DNA from: Clostridia bacterium
Lineage (GTDB): Bacteria; Bacillota; Clostridia; Oscillospirales; Acutalibacteraceae
DNA length: 55,363 nucleotides
Reading direction: 5' to 3'
Assembly (NCBI GenBank): GCA_017414965.1
Contig: JAFQJL010000028.1
Location: 1-55,363, forward strand
The notes under the pieces are model-generated. The model was not told where the DNA came from. It was given only the letters and a program-made list of their open reading frames with translations, and ran no database searches. The position numbers and the translations under genes were made by a program. Positions 9,391-18,395 of the stretch are shown piece by piece (the first letter of the stretch is position 1; each line of letters opens with the position of its first letter).

Positions 9391-11448
9391 GTGGACAGAT
9401 CCTTTGGCGGACAACCGTCGCATCCCAACCGTCGCACGGCGGCCATTGCGATTTTTATGGCGTGCGTGCTGTTTTTGTACGCCATCCGGTTGTTTCAAAT
9501 TCAGGTAACCGACGCCGAAACCTATCTGGCGCAGGGCGGCAGCTCGGCCAGCATTCAGCTGCCCATCGAGCCCACCCGCGGCGAGATTCTGGATCGGCAT
9601 ATGAACGAGTTGGTGGTCAACACCACCACCTACACCATTCTGTTTGACAAGATCTACTGGCCCTCCGGCGACAGCGAGGAGGCTCGCGCGCGGCAAAACG
9701 CCGCGATCCTGCGGCTGACCAACCTGTTGACCGAACAACAGGAGAGTTGGAACGATCCGCTTCCGATAACCAAAACCTCCCCCTATTCTTTCGAAAAGGA
9801 TCGCGAGGAGGATGTGGCGGCGCTCAAGGAGTCGTTGCGATTGGCGCAGTACGCCACCGCCGACAATTGTATGGCGGCAATGGTGAAGCGATACTATTTA
9901 CAACAATATACCCCCGAGCAACAGCGGACGCTGGCTGGCGTGCAGATGGGAATGGAGCAGGCGACCTTTACCTCCTCCTCGCCGTACGAGTTTTCCTCGT
10001 CGGTTTCCAAGCAGACGTCGTATGCGGTCGGCGAGGCTTCCTCGGCGCTTCCCGGCGTCAACGTCACGCTGACGCCCACACGCTCGTACGTCAACGGCGA
10101 CCTCGCCTCGCATCTGCTGGGCACGGTCGGTCTGCTGTCGGCAGAGGAGTACGAAGCCCACAAGGACGAGGGATATTCCTACAACGACGTGATCGGCAAG
10201 TTCGGCGTGGAGCAGCTGATGGAATCCGCACTCCGCGGACAAGAGGGCCTGCGCACGGTATACAAGGACGCCGACGGCGGCGTGACCAGTGAGGAGATCA
10301 CGGTGGAGCCTACACCCGGCTCGACGGTGGTGCTGACGCTCGACCGATCGCTGCAGCAGGTGGCGCAAAAGACCATGGCCGCCAAGATCGCCGAGTTCCG
10401 CGCGCAACCCAAGGGCGCGACCGGTCAGGATATCAGCAGTTTAAGCGCGGTGTTGTTGGACGTCAAGACCGGCGGTTCGCTGGTCTGCGCCAGCTGGCCC
10501 AGCTATGAGCTGGCGACCTATTACGAGGATTACAGCAAAAACCAGAGTCACCCCGACAATCCGCTGTTTAACCGTGCGTTGCAGGGCGCTTTTGCTCCCG
10601 GCTCGACCTTTAAGGTGTCGGTGGCGCTGGCGGCGCTGACCGAGCTGACGCTGACGCCCAATCAGCGCATTTATTGCGGTGGCGCGTTCACCTATTACAG
10701 CGACAGCGGACTCACCATTCGATGTATGGGGCACCACGGCAGTATCACCGTGCCGACCGCCCTTTCCAAATCCTGCAACACCTTTTTCTGTGAGGTCGGT
10801 CGTCTGACCGGCATCACCAAAATGAACCAATACGCGCGCACGCTCGGCTTGGGCGTCAAGACCGGCTTTGAACTGGACGAGACCTCCGGCACACTCGCCG
10901 GTCCCGAGGCGCGCGAGACGATGGGCGGCATCTGGTATCCGGCGGACACCTCGCAGGCGGCGCTGGGGCAATCGGACAATATGTTTTCACCGATGCAGCT
11001 GGCGGCTTACGCGATGACCATCGCCAACCGCGGCACGCGGTACAACACCCATCTGGTGCGCGCCACCATGGGCTACGACGGTACGGTCACCGAGACCAAG
11101 CCGACGGTCGCCGCGCAGTTGGACAACGTTCCCGATACGGTGTGGGATACCATCCACGAGGGTATGGTCGGCACCATTGAAAACGGCACGGCGGCGCGGT
11201 TTTTCCCCGGTATTGATTACACGGCCGCCGCCAAGACCGGCACGGCACAGACCGGCACCACCAGCTCCGATCACGGCGTGTTTATCGGCTATGCGCCGGC
11301 AGACAAGCCGGAGGGGGCCATTGCGGTGGTGGCAGAAAACGGCGGTTCGGCCGCCGCCTGTACCACGGCGCGCGCCATTCTGGACGCGTATTTCGATCAG
11401 AAAGAGATTGACGCCGACGCGATCAACCCCGGTGCGCTGGTGGGATAA
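9391..11448 (+). CDS. mrdA: Class B penicillin-binding protein 2 (elongation transpeptidase)
   Basis: Peptidoglycan DD-transpeptidase of the elongation machinery, single-pass and facing outward. The GTG at 9391 is preceded by AAAGGAG; an earlier TTG at 9358 lacks a ribosome binding site. A transmembrane anchor (about residues 16-36) precedes the PBP dimerisation domain (PIEPTRGEILDR) and the transpeptidase domain, with STFK near residue 405, SCN in LSKSCNTFF, and KTGTAQTG near 615. It closes the mreBCD cluster. No rodA, the usual SEDS partner, is adjacent; it must be elsewhere or absent. Identity as a PBP is certain; the elongation role is inferred from context. Confidence 0.95.
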   Translation: MDRSFGGQPSHPNRRTAAIAIFMACVLFLYAIRLFQIQVTDAETYLAQGGSSASIQLPIEPTRGEILDRHMNELVVNTTTYTILFDKIYWPSGDSEEARARQNAAILRLTNLLTEQQESWNDPLPITKTSPYSFEKDREEDVAALKESLRLAQYATADNCMAAMVKRYYLQQYTPEQQRTLAGVQMGMEQATFTSSSPYEFSSSVSKQTSYAVGEASSALPGVNVTLTPTRSYVNGDLASHLLGTVGLLSAEEYEAHKDEGYSYNDVIGKFGVEQLMESALRGQEGLRTVYKDADGGVTSEEITVEPTPGSTVVLTLDRSLQQVAQKTMAAKIAEFRAQPKGATGQDISSLSAVLLDVKTGGSLVCASWPSYELATYYEDYSKNQSHPDNPLFNRALQGAFAPGSTFKVSVALAALTELTLTPNQRIYCGGAFTYYSDSGLTIRCMGHHGSITVPTALSKSCNTFFCEVGRLTGITKMNQYARTLGLGVKTGFELDETSGTLAGPEARETMGGIWYPADTSQAALGQSDNMFSPMQLAAYAMTIANRGTRYNTHLVRATMGYDGTVTETKPTVAAQLDNVPDTVWDTIHEGMVGTIENGTAARFFPGIDYTAAAKTGTAQTGTTSSDHGVFIGYAPADKPEGAIAVVAENGGSAAACTTARAILDAYFDQKEIDADAINPGALVG

Positions 11449-11463
11449 AATTTTGTCGAAATA

Positions 11464-11492
11464 TTTACAATCTTTTTATTTTATGCTATGAT
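11464..11492 (+). promoter_or_regulatory. Promoter of minD-mgsA
   Basis: TTTACA (11464-11469), 17 bp, TATGAT (11487-11492). It separates minD transcription from the mre-PBP unit. Confidence 0.75.
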
Positions 11493-11521
11493 TAATTGGA
11501 TATGGCAAGGAGGGGAAACAA

Positions 11522-12259
11522 ATGGGTACGATCACCGTGGTGACGTCCGGCAAGGGCGGCGCCGGAAAATCCACCGTATCGGCCGGTCTCGGCTGTGCGT
11601 TGGCGGATATGGGTCACAAGGTCCTGCTGGTAGACGGCGATGCCGGTCTGCGCAGTCTGGATCTGATGCTCGGCGTTTCCTCGGCCGCCGTTTACGATAT
11701 GGCGGACGTGTTTGAGGGCCGCTGTGAGCCGGTGCGCGCGATCTATCCGTCGCCCATTTGCCGCGACGTGTCGGTCATTTCCGCGCCGGTGCATCTGGAT
11801 CAGCTCTGCTCGCCGGACGATATGCGCCGGCTGTGCTTGGGGTTTGCTCAGCACTTTGACGACGTCATTATCGATTGCCCCGCCGGCATCGGCGCCGGTT
11901 TTGAATCGGCGACCGCCGCCGCCGAGCGCGCGATCGTGGTTTCCACGCCCGATCTGGTGTGCGCACGCGACGCCAACATCGTCTCCGATCTGCTGGAGGC
12001 GAAGGATATCCCGGCGCGACTGGTCATCAATCGCCTGCGTCCGCGGCCCATCCGCAAAGGCAAAACACCGGACATCGACGCGCTGATCGATATGGCCGGC
12101 ATCCAGCTCATCGGCGTGTTGCCGGAGGACGAGCTGGTGGCAACCGCCAACGCCAACGGCAATCCGTTGCCGCTGGAATGCGCGGCGCGCGAAGCGTTTG
12201 CCAACATCGCACATCGTATGCAGGGCGAAAACGTCCCGCTGATGAATTTGACCAAGTAA
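11522..12259 (+). CDS. minD: MinD-like deviant Walker ATPase lacking the membrane-targeting tail
   Basis: MinD is the membrane-cycling ATPase that positions the division site through MinC. Here the deviant Walker A KGGAGKST (residues 11-18), the switch I region around GLRSLDLMLG, and DCPAGIG are present and the length is 245 residues. AAGGAGG precedes the ATG. The protein stops at VPLMNLTK, the point where canonical MinD (about 265 residues) continues into its C-terminal amphipathic membrane-targeting helix, which is therefore missing. minC and minE, usually adjacent, are also absent. It sits between a PBP and mgsA, as in many Clostridia. It may be a degenerate or repurposed MinD; a generic ParA/MinD ATPase is the alternative. 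Confidence 0.85.
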   Translation: MGTITVVTSGKGGAGKSTVSAGLGCALADMGHKVLLVDGDAGLRSLDLMLGVSSAAVYDMADVFEGRCEPVRAIYPSPICRDVSVISAPVHLDQLCSPDDMRRLCLGFAQHFDDVIIDCPAGIGAGFESATAAAERAIVVSTPDLVCARDANIVSDLLEAKDIPARLVINRLRPRPIRKGKTPDIDALIDMAGIQLIGVLPEDELVATANANGNPLPLECAAREAFANIAHRMQGENVPLMNLTK

Positions 12260-12290
12260 TCTCTATACAGTTGAAAGGAGCTGTTGTTTT

Positions 12291-12695
12291 ATGAATATCG
12301 CCTTGATCGCACACGACACCAAAAAAGAGTTGATGGTGCAGTTTTGTATTGCCTACTGCGGCATTCTCAGCCACCACAATCTTTGTGCGACCGCCACGAC
12401 CGGTAAGCTGATCGCGGATGCGACCGGCCTAAATATCACGCGCTATATGAGTGGCAGACAGGGCGGCGGACAGCAGATCTCCGCGCGCATTTCGTGCGAC
12501 GAGATCGACCTTCTTCTGTTTTTCCGCGACCCGCTGTCGCCCAAGGCCGGCGAGCCCAACGATCAGGATATGCTGCGCATGTGCGATATGCGGCAGATTC
12601 CGGTCGCGACCAACATCGCCACCGCCGAAGTGCTGATTCACGGTCTGGAGCGCGGCGATCTTGACTGGCGCAACTTGATCAATCCCACCCGTTAA
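12291..12695 (+). CDS. mgsA: MgsA family protein with substituted catalytic residues
   Basis: Methylglyoxal synthase converts dihydroxyacetone phosphate to methylglyoxal and phosphate. The 134-residue protein follows the family end to end (IALIAHD, TATTGKLIADATG, FFRDPL, IPVATNIATAE) and conserves His8, Asp9 and Asp80. Against the E. coli enzyme, however, Asp71 of GGDQQ is Gly60 (GGGQQ), and the PHDPD segment reads AGEPN, so His98 becomes Gly87 and Asp101 becomes Asn90. Asp71 and Asp101 are the reported catalytic carboxylates. The fold and phosphate-binding threonines look intact, so this may be an inactive or altered enzyme. It is 31 bp downstream of minD, with ribosome binding site GAAAGGAG. 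Confidence 0.85.
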   Translation: MNIALIAHDTKKELMVQFCIAYCGILSHHNLCATATTGKLIADATGLNITRYMSGRQGGGQQISARISCDEIDLLLFFRDPLSPKAGEPNDQDMLRMCDMRQIPVATNIATAEVLIHGLERGDLDWRNLINPTR

Positions 12696-12711
12696 AGAGA
12701 GGTTTTTCCGT

Positions 12712-14031
12712 ATGGATCTTATCACCAAAGCCCCGCGCGGCACGCAGGATATGCTACCCGAAGTGGCGCACAAATGGCAACACATTGAACAGACCGCACT
12801 GGCGATCGCCGCCGATTTCGGTTATCGCGAGATGCGCACGCCGGTATTTGAGCATACCGAGCTGTTCCATCGCAGCGTGGGCGAGACCACCGACGTGGTG
12901 CAAAAGGAGATGTACACCTTCACCGATCGCGGCGACCGTTCGGTCACGCTGCGTCCCGAAGGAACTGCCGGTGCGGCGCGCGCCGTGCTGGAAAGCGGTC
13001 TGTACGCCGGCACGTTGCCGGTCAAGGTGTCGTACGTCACCTCCTGCTATCGTTACGAAAAACCGCAGGCCGGTCGTCTGCGCGAGTTCCACCAATTCGG
13101 CGTGGAGTGCTTCGGTGCTGCGGCGCCGACGGCGGACGCCGAGGCGATCTCGCTGGCGCACACGCTGCTTGCGCAGCTGGGCGTGACCGGCGTGACCTTA
13201 TATATCAACTCCATCGGATGCCCGACCTGCCGTGCCAAATATCACGAGGCGCTCAAAGCGTATTTCACCGATCGGCAGGACGAGCTGTGCGGCACCTGCC
13301 GCGATCGTCTGGAGCGCAACCCGATGCGCATCCTCGATTGCAAGAGCCCGATCTGTCACGAGATCGGTGCGGCGGCACCGGTTATTCTGGATTTCCTTTG
13401 CGACGAATGCGCCGAGCACTTTGAAGCGGTCAAGGCGTGCCTGAACGCCGCCGATATTCCGTTTGAGGTGGATCCGCATATCGTGCGTGGCTTGGATTAC
13501 TACACCCGTACGGTGTTTGAGTTTGTGTCTGACGCGCTCGGCGCGCAAGCCGTCGTTTGCGGCGGCGGCCGTTACGACGGTCTGATCGAGGAATTGGGCG
13601 GTCCGCATCTGCCGTCGCTCGGCTTCGCGATGGGACTGGAGCGTCTGCTGATGATCATGGACGCCAAAGGCTGCTCGTTCCCGGCGCCGCCGGCGTGCGA
13701 GTTGTACCTCGCGCCGATGGGCGCGGCAGCGGCTCGCGAGTGCTTTGCAATCGCCGCCAAGCTCCGCGCAGGCGGTGTGGCGGTGCAGACCGACGTGGTC
13801 GGTCGCGGGCTGAAGGCACAGATGAAATACGCCGACAAGATCGGCGCGAAGCAGGTCATCGTGGTCGGCGACAACGAGCTGGAAACCAAACAGGCCAAGC
13901 TCAAGGATATGGACGCCGGCACCGAGACCGATATCGCCTTGGACGACAGCATGTACACCACGCTGTACCAACGCTCGCTCGACCGGCAACTCGGTGCGAT
14001 GAGTGATTTGTTCCGTTCGGTGGCAGAATAA
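12712..14031 (+). CDS. hisS: Histidyl-tRNA synthetase
   Basis: Class II synthetase charging tRNA-His. The 439 residues are slightly longer than the family norm (about 425). Visible are RGTQDMLP at the N-terminus, motif 2 YRYEKPQAGRLREFHQFGVE, the histidine-specific VRGLDYYTRTVFEF, motif 3 GFAMGLERLL, and a C-terminal anticodon-binding domain (about 335-430). An insertion with CPTCRAKY and LCGTCRDRL resembles a zinc-knuckle-like pair. It begins 16 bp after mgsA and is followed by aspS after 33 bp; hisS-aspS pairing is common in Bacillota. Confidence 0.97.
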   Translation: MDLITKAPRGTQDMLPEVAHKWQHIEQTALAIAADFGYREMRTPVFEHTELFHRSVGETTDVVQKEMYTFTDRGDRSVTLRPEGTAGAARAVLESGLYAGTLPVKVSYVTSCYRYEKPQAGRLREFHQFGVECFGAAAPTADAEAISLAHTLLAQLGVTGVTLYINSIGCPTCRAKYHEALKAYFTDRQDELCGTCRDRLERNPMRILDCKSPICHEIGAAAPVILDFLCDECAEHFEAVKACLNAADIPFEVDPHIVRGLDYYTRTVFEFVSDALGAQAVVCGGGRYDGLIEELGGPHLPSLGFAMGLERLLMIMDAKGCSFPAPPACELYLAPMGAAAARECFAIAAKLRAGGVAVQTDVVGRGLKAQMKYADKIGAKQVIVVGDNELETKQAKLKDMDAGTETDIALDDSMYTTLYQRSLDRQLGAMSDLFRSVAE

Positions 14032-14064
14032 GATCAAGAAGGCCTATACAAAGGAGATTTCTAT

Positions 14065-15840
14065 ATGGCGGAAACAATAAAAGGACTTACCCGCAGCGAC
14101 TACTGCGGCAATCTGCGCGAAAGCGATATCGGCCGCGAGGTCACGCTGTTTGGCTGGTGCCAGCGTCAGCGCGATCTGGGAGCGCTGATCTTTATCGATC
14201 TGCGCGACCGCACCGGCATTATGCAGCTCGCGTTTGACGACGCGACCGACCGCGCGGTGTTTGACAAAGCCTTCGGCGTGCGCAGCGAATTTGTGTTGGC
14301 GGCGCGCGGCGTGGTGCGCGAGCGCTCCTCCAAAAACCCCGATATCCCCACCGGTAACATCGAGGTGGCGGTGGAGGAGCTCCGTATTCTCAACAAGGCG
14401 GAAACGCCGCCGTTCGCCATTGAGGCGGACAGCAAGGCGTCGGAGCTGTTGCGGTTGCAGTACCGCTATCTCGACCTGCGCCGTCCGGATCTGCAGCAGA
14501 ATTTGATCTTCCGCCATCGCGTGGCCAAGATCGCCCGCGATTTCTTTGACGAAAACGGCTTTATCGAGATCGAGACGCCGATCCTCATCAAATCCACGCC
14601 GGAGGGCGCGCGCGATTTCCTCGTGCCGTCCCGTGTGCGACAGGGCAGTTTCTATGCGTTGCCGCAGTCGCCGCAGATCTATAAGCAGCTGTGCATGGTC
14701 GCCGGCTTCGACCGCTACGTGCAGTTGGCTCGTTGCTTCCGCGACGAAGATCAGCGCGCGTCGCGTCAGCCGGAATTTACGCAGATCGACCTCGAGATGT
14801 CGTTTGTGGACGTGGAGGACGTGCTGGACGTGGGCGAACGCTTTATGGCGCGCATTTTCTCCGAGGCGCTCGGCCGCGAGGTCAAGCTGCCGTTGCCGCG
14901 TCTGACCTACAACGAAGCGATGCGCCGTTACGGCTCGGATAAGCCGGACACCCGCTTTGGTATGGAGCTCATCGACCTGACCGACGAAGTCCGCGGCTGC
15001 GGCTTCGGCGTGTTCGCCTCGGCGGTGGATGCCGGCGGCGCGGTGGGTTGCATCACCGCGAAAAACGCGTACGACAAGCTCACCCGCAAGGAGATCGACA
15101 AGCTCACCGAAATGGTGCGCGGCATCGGCGCCAAGGGCTTGGCTTGGGCGCGTCTGACGCCGGACGGGCTGACCTCGTCGTTTGCGAAGTTCCTCTCGGA
15201 AGAGGAGATGGCGGCGCTGATGGCCAAGGCCGGCGCGGAAACCGGCGACGTGGTGCTTATCATCGCCGATTCCATCAAGAAACACGTGCTGTCGGTGCTG
15301 GGTGCGCTGCGTCTGGCGGTCGCCGATAAGATCGGTCTGCCGCGCGAGGGCTACAACCTCCTGTGGATCACCGAGTTCCCGTTCTTTGAGTGGAACGAGG
15401 AGACGGAAAACTGGGATGCGATGCACCATCCGTTTACCTCGCCGCTGGACGAGAGCATTCCGTATCTGGAAAGCGCGCCGGAAAAGGTGTACGCCAAGTG
15501 CTACGATCTGGTGCTCAACGGCGAGGAGCTGTGCTCCGGCTCTATTCGTATTACCGATCCGGAGCTGCAAAAGCAGATGTTCCGTTCGCTCGGTCTGTCG
15601 GACGAGGAAGCGCACGAGAAGTTTGGCTTCCTGACCGACGCGTTCCGTTACGGCGCGCCGCCGCACGGCGGTATGGGCATCGGTCTCGACCGTTTGGTGA
15701 TGCAGCTTCTGCAGGTGGGCTCGCTCCGCGACGTCATCGCATTCCCGAAGGTGCAGAATATGTCCGAGCCGATGACCGAGTGTCCGGCTCCTGTGGACGT
15801 GCAGCAGCTTGACGATCTGGGCATTGCCGTCAAAGAATAA
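14065..15840 (+). CDS. aspS: Aspartyl-tRNA synthetase (bacterial type)
   Basis: Class II synthetase charging tRNA-Asp. It has 591 residues, the usual bacterial length: N-terminal OB-fold anticodon domain (GWCQRQRDLGALIFIDLRDR), catalytic core with motif 2 FRDEDQRASRQPEFTQIDLE, the bacterial GAD insertion (about 290-420), and motif 3 GMGIGLDRLVM near the C-terminus. The start follows AAAGGAG. A strong terminator comes directly after the stop. Whether it is discriminating or also charges tRNA-Asn cannot be told without knowing if gatCAB and asnS exist elsewhere. Confidence 0.97.
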   Translation: MAETIKGLTRSDYCGNLRESDIGREVTLFGWCQRQRDLGALIFIDLRDRTGIMQLAFDDATDRAVFDKAFGVRSEFVLAARGVVRERSSKNPDIPTGNIEVAVEELRILNKAETPPFAIEADSKASELLRLQYRYLDLRRPDLQQNLIFRHRVAKIARDFFDENGFIEIETPILIKSTPEGARDFLVPSRVRQGSFYALPQSPQIYKQLCMVAGFDRYVQLARCFRDEDQRASRQPEFTQIDLEMSFVDVEDVLDVGERFMARIFSEALGREVKLPLPRLTYNEAMRRYGSDKPDTRFGMELIDLTDEVRGCGFGVFASAVDAGGAVGCITAKNAYDKLTRKEIDKLTEMVRGIGAKGLAWARLTPDGLTSSFAKFLSEEEMAALMAKAGAETGDVVLIIADSIKKHVLSVLGALRLAVADKIGLPREGYNLLWITEFPFFEWNEETENWDAMHHPFTSPLDESIPYLESAPEKVYAKCYDLVLNGEELCSGSIRITDPELQKQMFRSLGLSDEEAHEKFGFLTDAFRYGAPPHGGMGIGLDRLVMQLLQVGSLRDVIAFPKVQNMSEPMTECPAPVDVQQLDDLGIAVKE

Positions 15841-15846
15841 CGTTTT

Positions 15847-15877
15847 AGCGGGGAGAGGTGCGCTCTCCCCGCTTTTT
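15847..15877 (+). terminator. Rho-independent terminator after aspS
   Basis: AGCGGGGAGAG (15847-15857) pairs with CTCTCCCCGCT (15863-15873), loop GTGCG, followed by TTTT. It lies 4 bp before the ribosome binding site of the next gene, whose expression would need read-through or an unseen promoter. Confidence 0.85.
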
Positions 15878-15891
15878 ATTGGAGGAATCCT

Positions 15892-16776
15892 ATGAACACC
15901 AACACCGCTGCCAAATGGCAGTTGATCGGCTCGATGCTGATTTTCAGCACCATTGGCTTGTTTTCTCGCTGGATCCCGTTGCCCACCGGCGTGGTGGCGA
16001 TGCTGCGAGGCGCGATCGGCGCGCTGTTTTTGCTGCTTACGGTTTTTCTGCAACGCAAAAAACCCGATCTGGCTGCCATTCGTCGCCGTTGGCCACTGCT
16101 ACTGGCTTCCGGCGCCGCCATCGGCTTCAACTGGATCTTGCTGTTTGAGTCCTACCGTCACACGACCATCGCGACCGCGACGCTCTGCTACTATTGCGCG
16201 CCCATTTTTGTGGTGCTGGCCTCGCCGTTGATCGTGCGGGAAAAACTCACGCTGCGCCGCCTTCTGTGCGTGGGGGTGGCGTTGATCGGTATGCTCGGCG
16301 TGTCCGGTGTGCTGGATAACGGCGTGCCCTCGGCCGACGAGCTGGCGGGCATTCTGTTTGGTCTGGGCGCGGCGCTGTTGTACGCCACCGTCATGCTTCT
16401 CAACAAGTACATCACCGGCTTAACCGCCGAGGACAAAACCATCTCCCAATTAGGCACCGCCGCCGTGGTGCTGTTGCCATACTGTTTGCTGACCGGCTCG
16501 TTCTCCGCGTGGCCGCCGCTGTCGTTGTCGGCGGTGCTGGCACTGCTTACCATGGGCATCCTGCACACCGGCGTCGCCTATCGCTTGTATTTCGGCGGCA
16601 TGACCGGACAAAAGGCGCAGACCATCGCGATCTTCAGTTATATCGATCCGGCGGTGGCGATTCTTCTGTCCGCGCTGGTGCTGAGTGAGCCGATGACGCC
16701 GTTTGCGGCGGTCGGCGCGGTGCTGATCTTGGCGGCAGCGCTCATCAGCGAATTGCCGGAAAAATCCAAAACATAA
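15892..16776 (+). CDS. EamA/DMT family transporter
   Basis: A 294-residue integral membrane protein with about ten hydrophobic segments and the two-fold EamA repeat (halves about 5-140 and 150-287). The first half contains the typical segment STIGLFSRWIPLPTGVVAMLRG and the second ends ILLSALVLSEPMTPFAAVGAVLIL, both characteristic of the drug/metabolite superfamily. GGAGG (15881-15885) precedes the ATG. The substrate cannot be predicted. It stands alone between the aspS terminator and a convergent operon. Confidence 0.9.
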   Translation: MNTNTAAKWQLIGSMLIFSTIGLFSRWIPLPTGVVAMLRGAIGALFLLLTVFLQRKKPDLAAIRRRWPLLLASGAAIGFNWILLFESYRHTTIATATLCYYCAPIFVVLASPLIVREKLTLRRLLCVGVALIGMLGVSGVLDNGVPSADELAGILFGLGAALLYATVMLLNKYITGLTAEDKTISQLGTAAVVLLPYCLLTGSFSAWPPLSLSAVLALLTMGILHTGVAYRLYFGGMTGQKAQTIAIFSYIDPAVAILLSALVLSEPMTPFAAVGAVLILAAALISELPEKSKT

Positions 16777-16971
16777 CCCCTTATTTTACAAAACGGAGTT
16801 GGTTTGTTTAATTTTTGGGTGAGATTTTCAACATTTTCAACGAAACTTTCAACACAAGCCGTACATTCGCCTTGAAATATTCCAGATTGTATTATTTTCT
16901 TGGATTTAGGGGTAGATTTTGGTTTTGCTTCCGCTTTTTGATATTGTCGGATTGCTTTTGAACGTATACGC

Positions 16972-17013
16972 AAAAAGCAGCCGAGAGGACACACGTCCTC
17001 TCGGCTGCTTTTT
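16972..17013. terminator. Bidirectional terminator between EamA and PFL genes
   Basis: A perfect 19-bp stem: 16972-16990 pairs with 16995-17013 around ACAC, with A- and T-runs at its ends. It lies 12 bp beyond the PFL stop on the minus strand and can also end EamA transcripts. The 195 bp between EamA and this hairpin hold only three TTTCAAC repeats near 16826-16852. Confidence 0.9.
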
Positions 17014-17024
17014 GTTGTTTGAAA

Positions 17025-18383
17025 TTAGTTTTTCAGGCTCTGCATCGGCGCCGGAATGCGTCCGCCGCGCCCGATAAATCGCGCCGGTGAAGCCGGGTTG
17101 ACCGCCATTACCGGGCCTTCGCCCAGCAGGCCACCGAACGACAGCGTATCGCCCACCGTCTTGCCGATCGCCGGAATGACGCGCACCGCCGTGGTCTTGG
17201 AGTTGACCATACCAATAGCCGCTTCGTCTGCGATGATCGCCGCGATCACCTCCGGCGTGGTGTCGCCGGGGATGTTGATCATATCCAGACCAACCGAGCA
17301 AACAGCGGTCATGGCTTCCAGCTTCTCCAACCGTAGCGCACCGCTGGTCGCCGCGGCGATCATACCGGCATCCTCGGTCACCGGAATAAAGGCGCCCGAC
17401 AGACCGCCCACGTGGGAGGAGGCCATCACGCCGCCTTTTTTCACCGCATCGTTGAGCAACGCCAGCGCCGCCGTGGTACCGTAGCCGCCACAACTTTCCA
17501 GACCGATCTCCTCCAGAATGTGCGCGACCGAGTCGCCCACCGCCGGCGTGGGAGCCAGCGACAGATCCACGATGCCAAACGGCACGCCCAGTCGTTTGGA
17601 GGCTTCGGTGGCCACCAACTGTCCCATACGGGTGATCTTGAACGCGGTTTTCTTGATGATATCCGCCACCGCGGTCAGATCGCAGTCGCCCGCCTTGGCA
17701 AGCGCCGCGCGCACCACACCGGGGCCGGATACGCCGACGTTGATCTCCACATCCGGCTCGCCGGGACCGTGGAACGCACCCGCCATAAACGGATTGTCCT
17801 CCGGCGCGTTACAGAACACCACCAGCTTGGCCGCGCCGATGCACTGCCGATCCGCCGTCAATTCCGCCGTTTGCTTGACGATGCGGCCCATCATCGCGAC
17901 CGCGTCCATATTCAGACCCGCTTTGGTAGAGCCGATGTTGACCGACGAGCAGATGTGCTCGGTCTCTGCCAGCGCCTGCGGGATGGATTCCATCAGCTCC
18001 CGATCGCCCGGACCAAAGCCCTTTTGCACCAATGCCGAGTAGCCGCCCAAAAAATTGACGCCGCACGCGGCCGCCGCGCGCTCCAGTGCGTAGGCGAGCT
18101 TGATCGCATCCTTGTTGTCGCACGCCGCCAGCACCATCGCCGCCGGCGTCACCGAAATGCGCTTGTTGATGATCGGAATACCGAACTCGCGCTCAATGTC
18201 CTCGCCGGTCTTGACCAGATGCTCCGCGTGGCGCGTGATCTTATCGTACACGCGCGTGCACATTGTATCCAGATCGCTGTGCGCGCAATCGAGCAACGAG
18301 ATGCCCATCGTGATGGTGCGAACATCCAGATGCTCGTCTTGAATCATATGAATGGTTTCTAAAATATCGTGTGCGTTTAGCAT
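17025..18383 (-). CDS. PFL family protein (UPF0210/DUF711)
   Basis: A 452-residue protein of the UPF0210 family, structurally related to the pyruvate-formate-lyase/ribonucleotide reductase barrel but of unknown reaction. It starts [15 protein letters not shown] and contains the conserved stretches [11 protein letters not shown] and [12 protein letters not shown], and ends in [20 protein letters not shown]. It is encoded 12 bp downstream of a small ACT-domain protein (UPF0237); these two travel together in many Bacillota, suggesting amino-acid-responsive control of one by the other. That link is inference from gene pairing. Annotation as formate lyase would be wrong: I see no glycyl-radical motif. 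Confidence 0.92.
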   Translation of the reverse strand: MLNAHDILETIHMIQDEHLDVRTITMGISLLDCAHSDLDTMCTRVYDKITRHAEHLVKTGEDIEREFGIPIINKRISVTPAAMVLAACDNKDAIKLAYALERAAAACGVNFLGGYSALVQKGFGPGDRELMESIPQALAETEHICSSVNIGSTKAGLNMDAVAMMGRIVKQTAELTADRQCIGAAKLVVFCNAPEDNPFMAGAFHGPGEPDVEINVGVSGPGVVRAALAKAGDCDLTAVADIIKKTAFKITRMGQLVATEASKRLGVPFGIVDLSLAPTPAVGDSVAHILEEIGLESCGGYGTTAALALLNDAVKKGGVMASSHVGGLSGAFIPVTEDAGMIAAATSGALRLEKLEAMTAVCSVGLDMINIPGDTTPEVIAAIIADEAAIGMVNSKTTAVRVIPAIGKTVGDTLSFGGLLGEGPVMAVNPASPARFIGRGGRIPAPMQSLKN

Positions 18384-18395
18384 AGTGCCTCTCCC

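Noticed and set aside
14044-16053. 669-residue minus-strand open frame over aspS
   Set aside because: Shadow of aspS; it also runs through a strong terminator and the next gene's start.
16826-16852. Three TTTCAAC repeats as a CRISPR or iteron array
   Set aside because: Only seven bases, irregular spacing and no spacers; no CRISPR array is present in the window.
17025-18383. Pyruvate formate-lyase activity from the PFL family name
   Set aside because: No glycyl-radical motif and the wrong length; UPF0210 is only structurally related.
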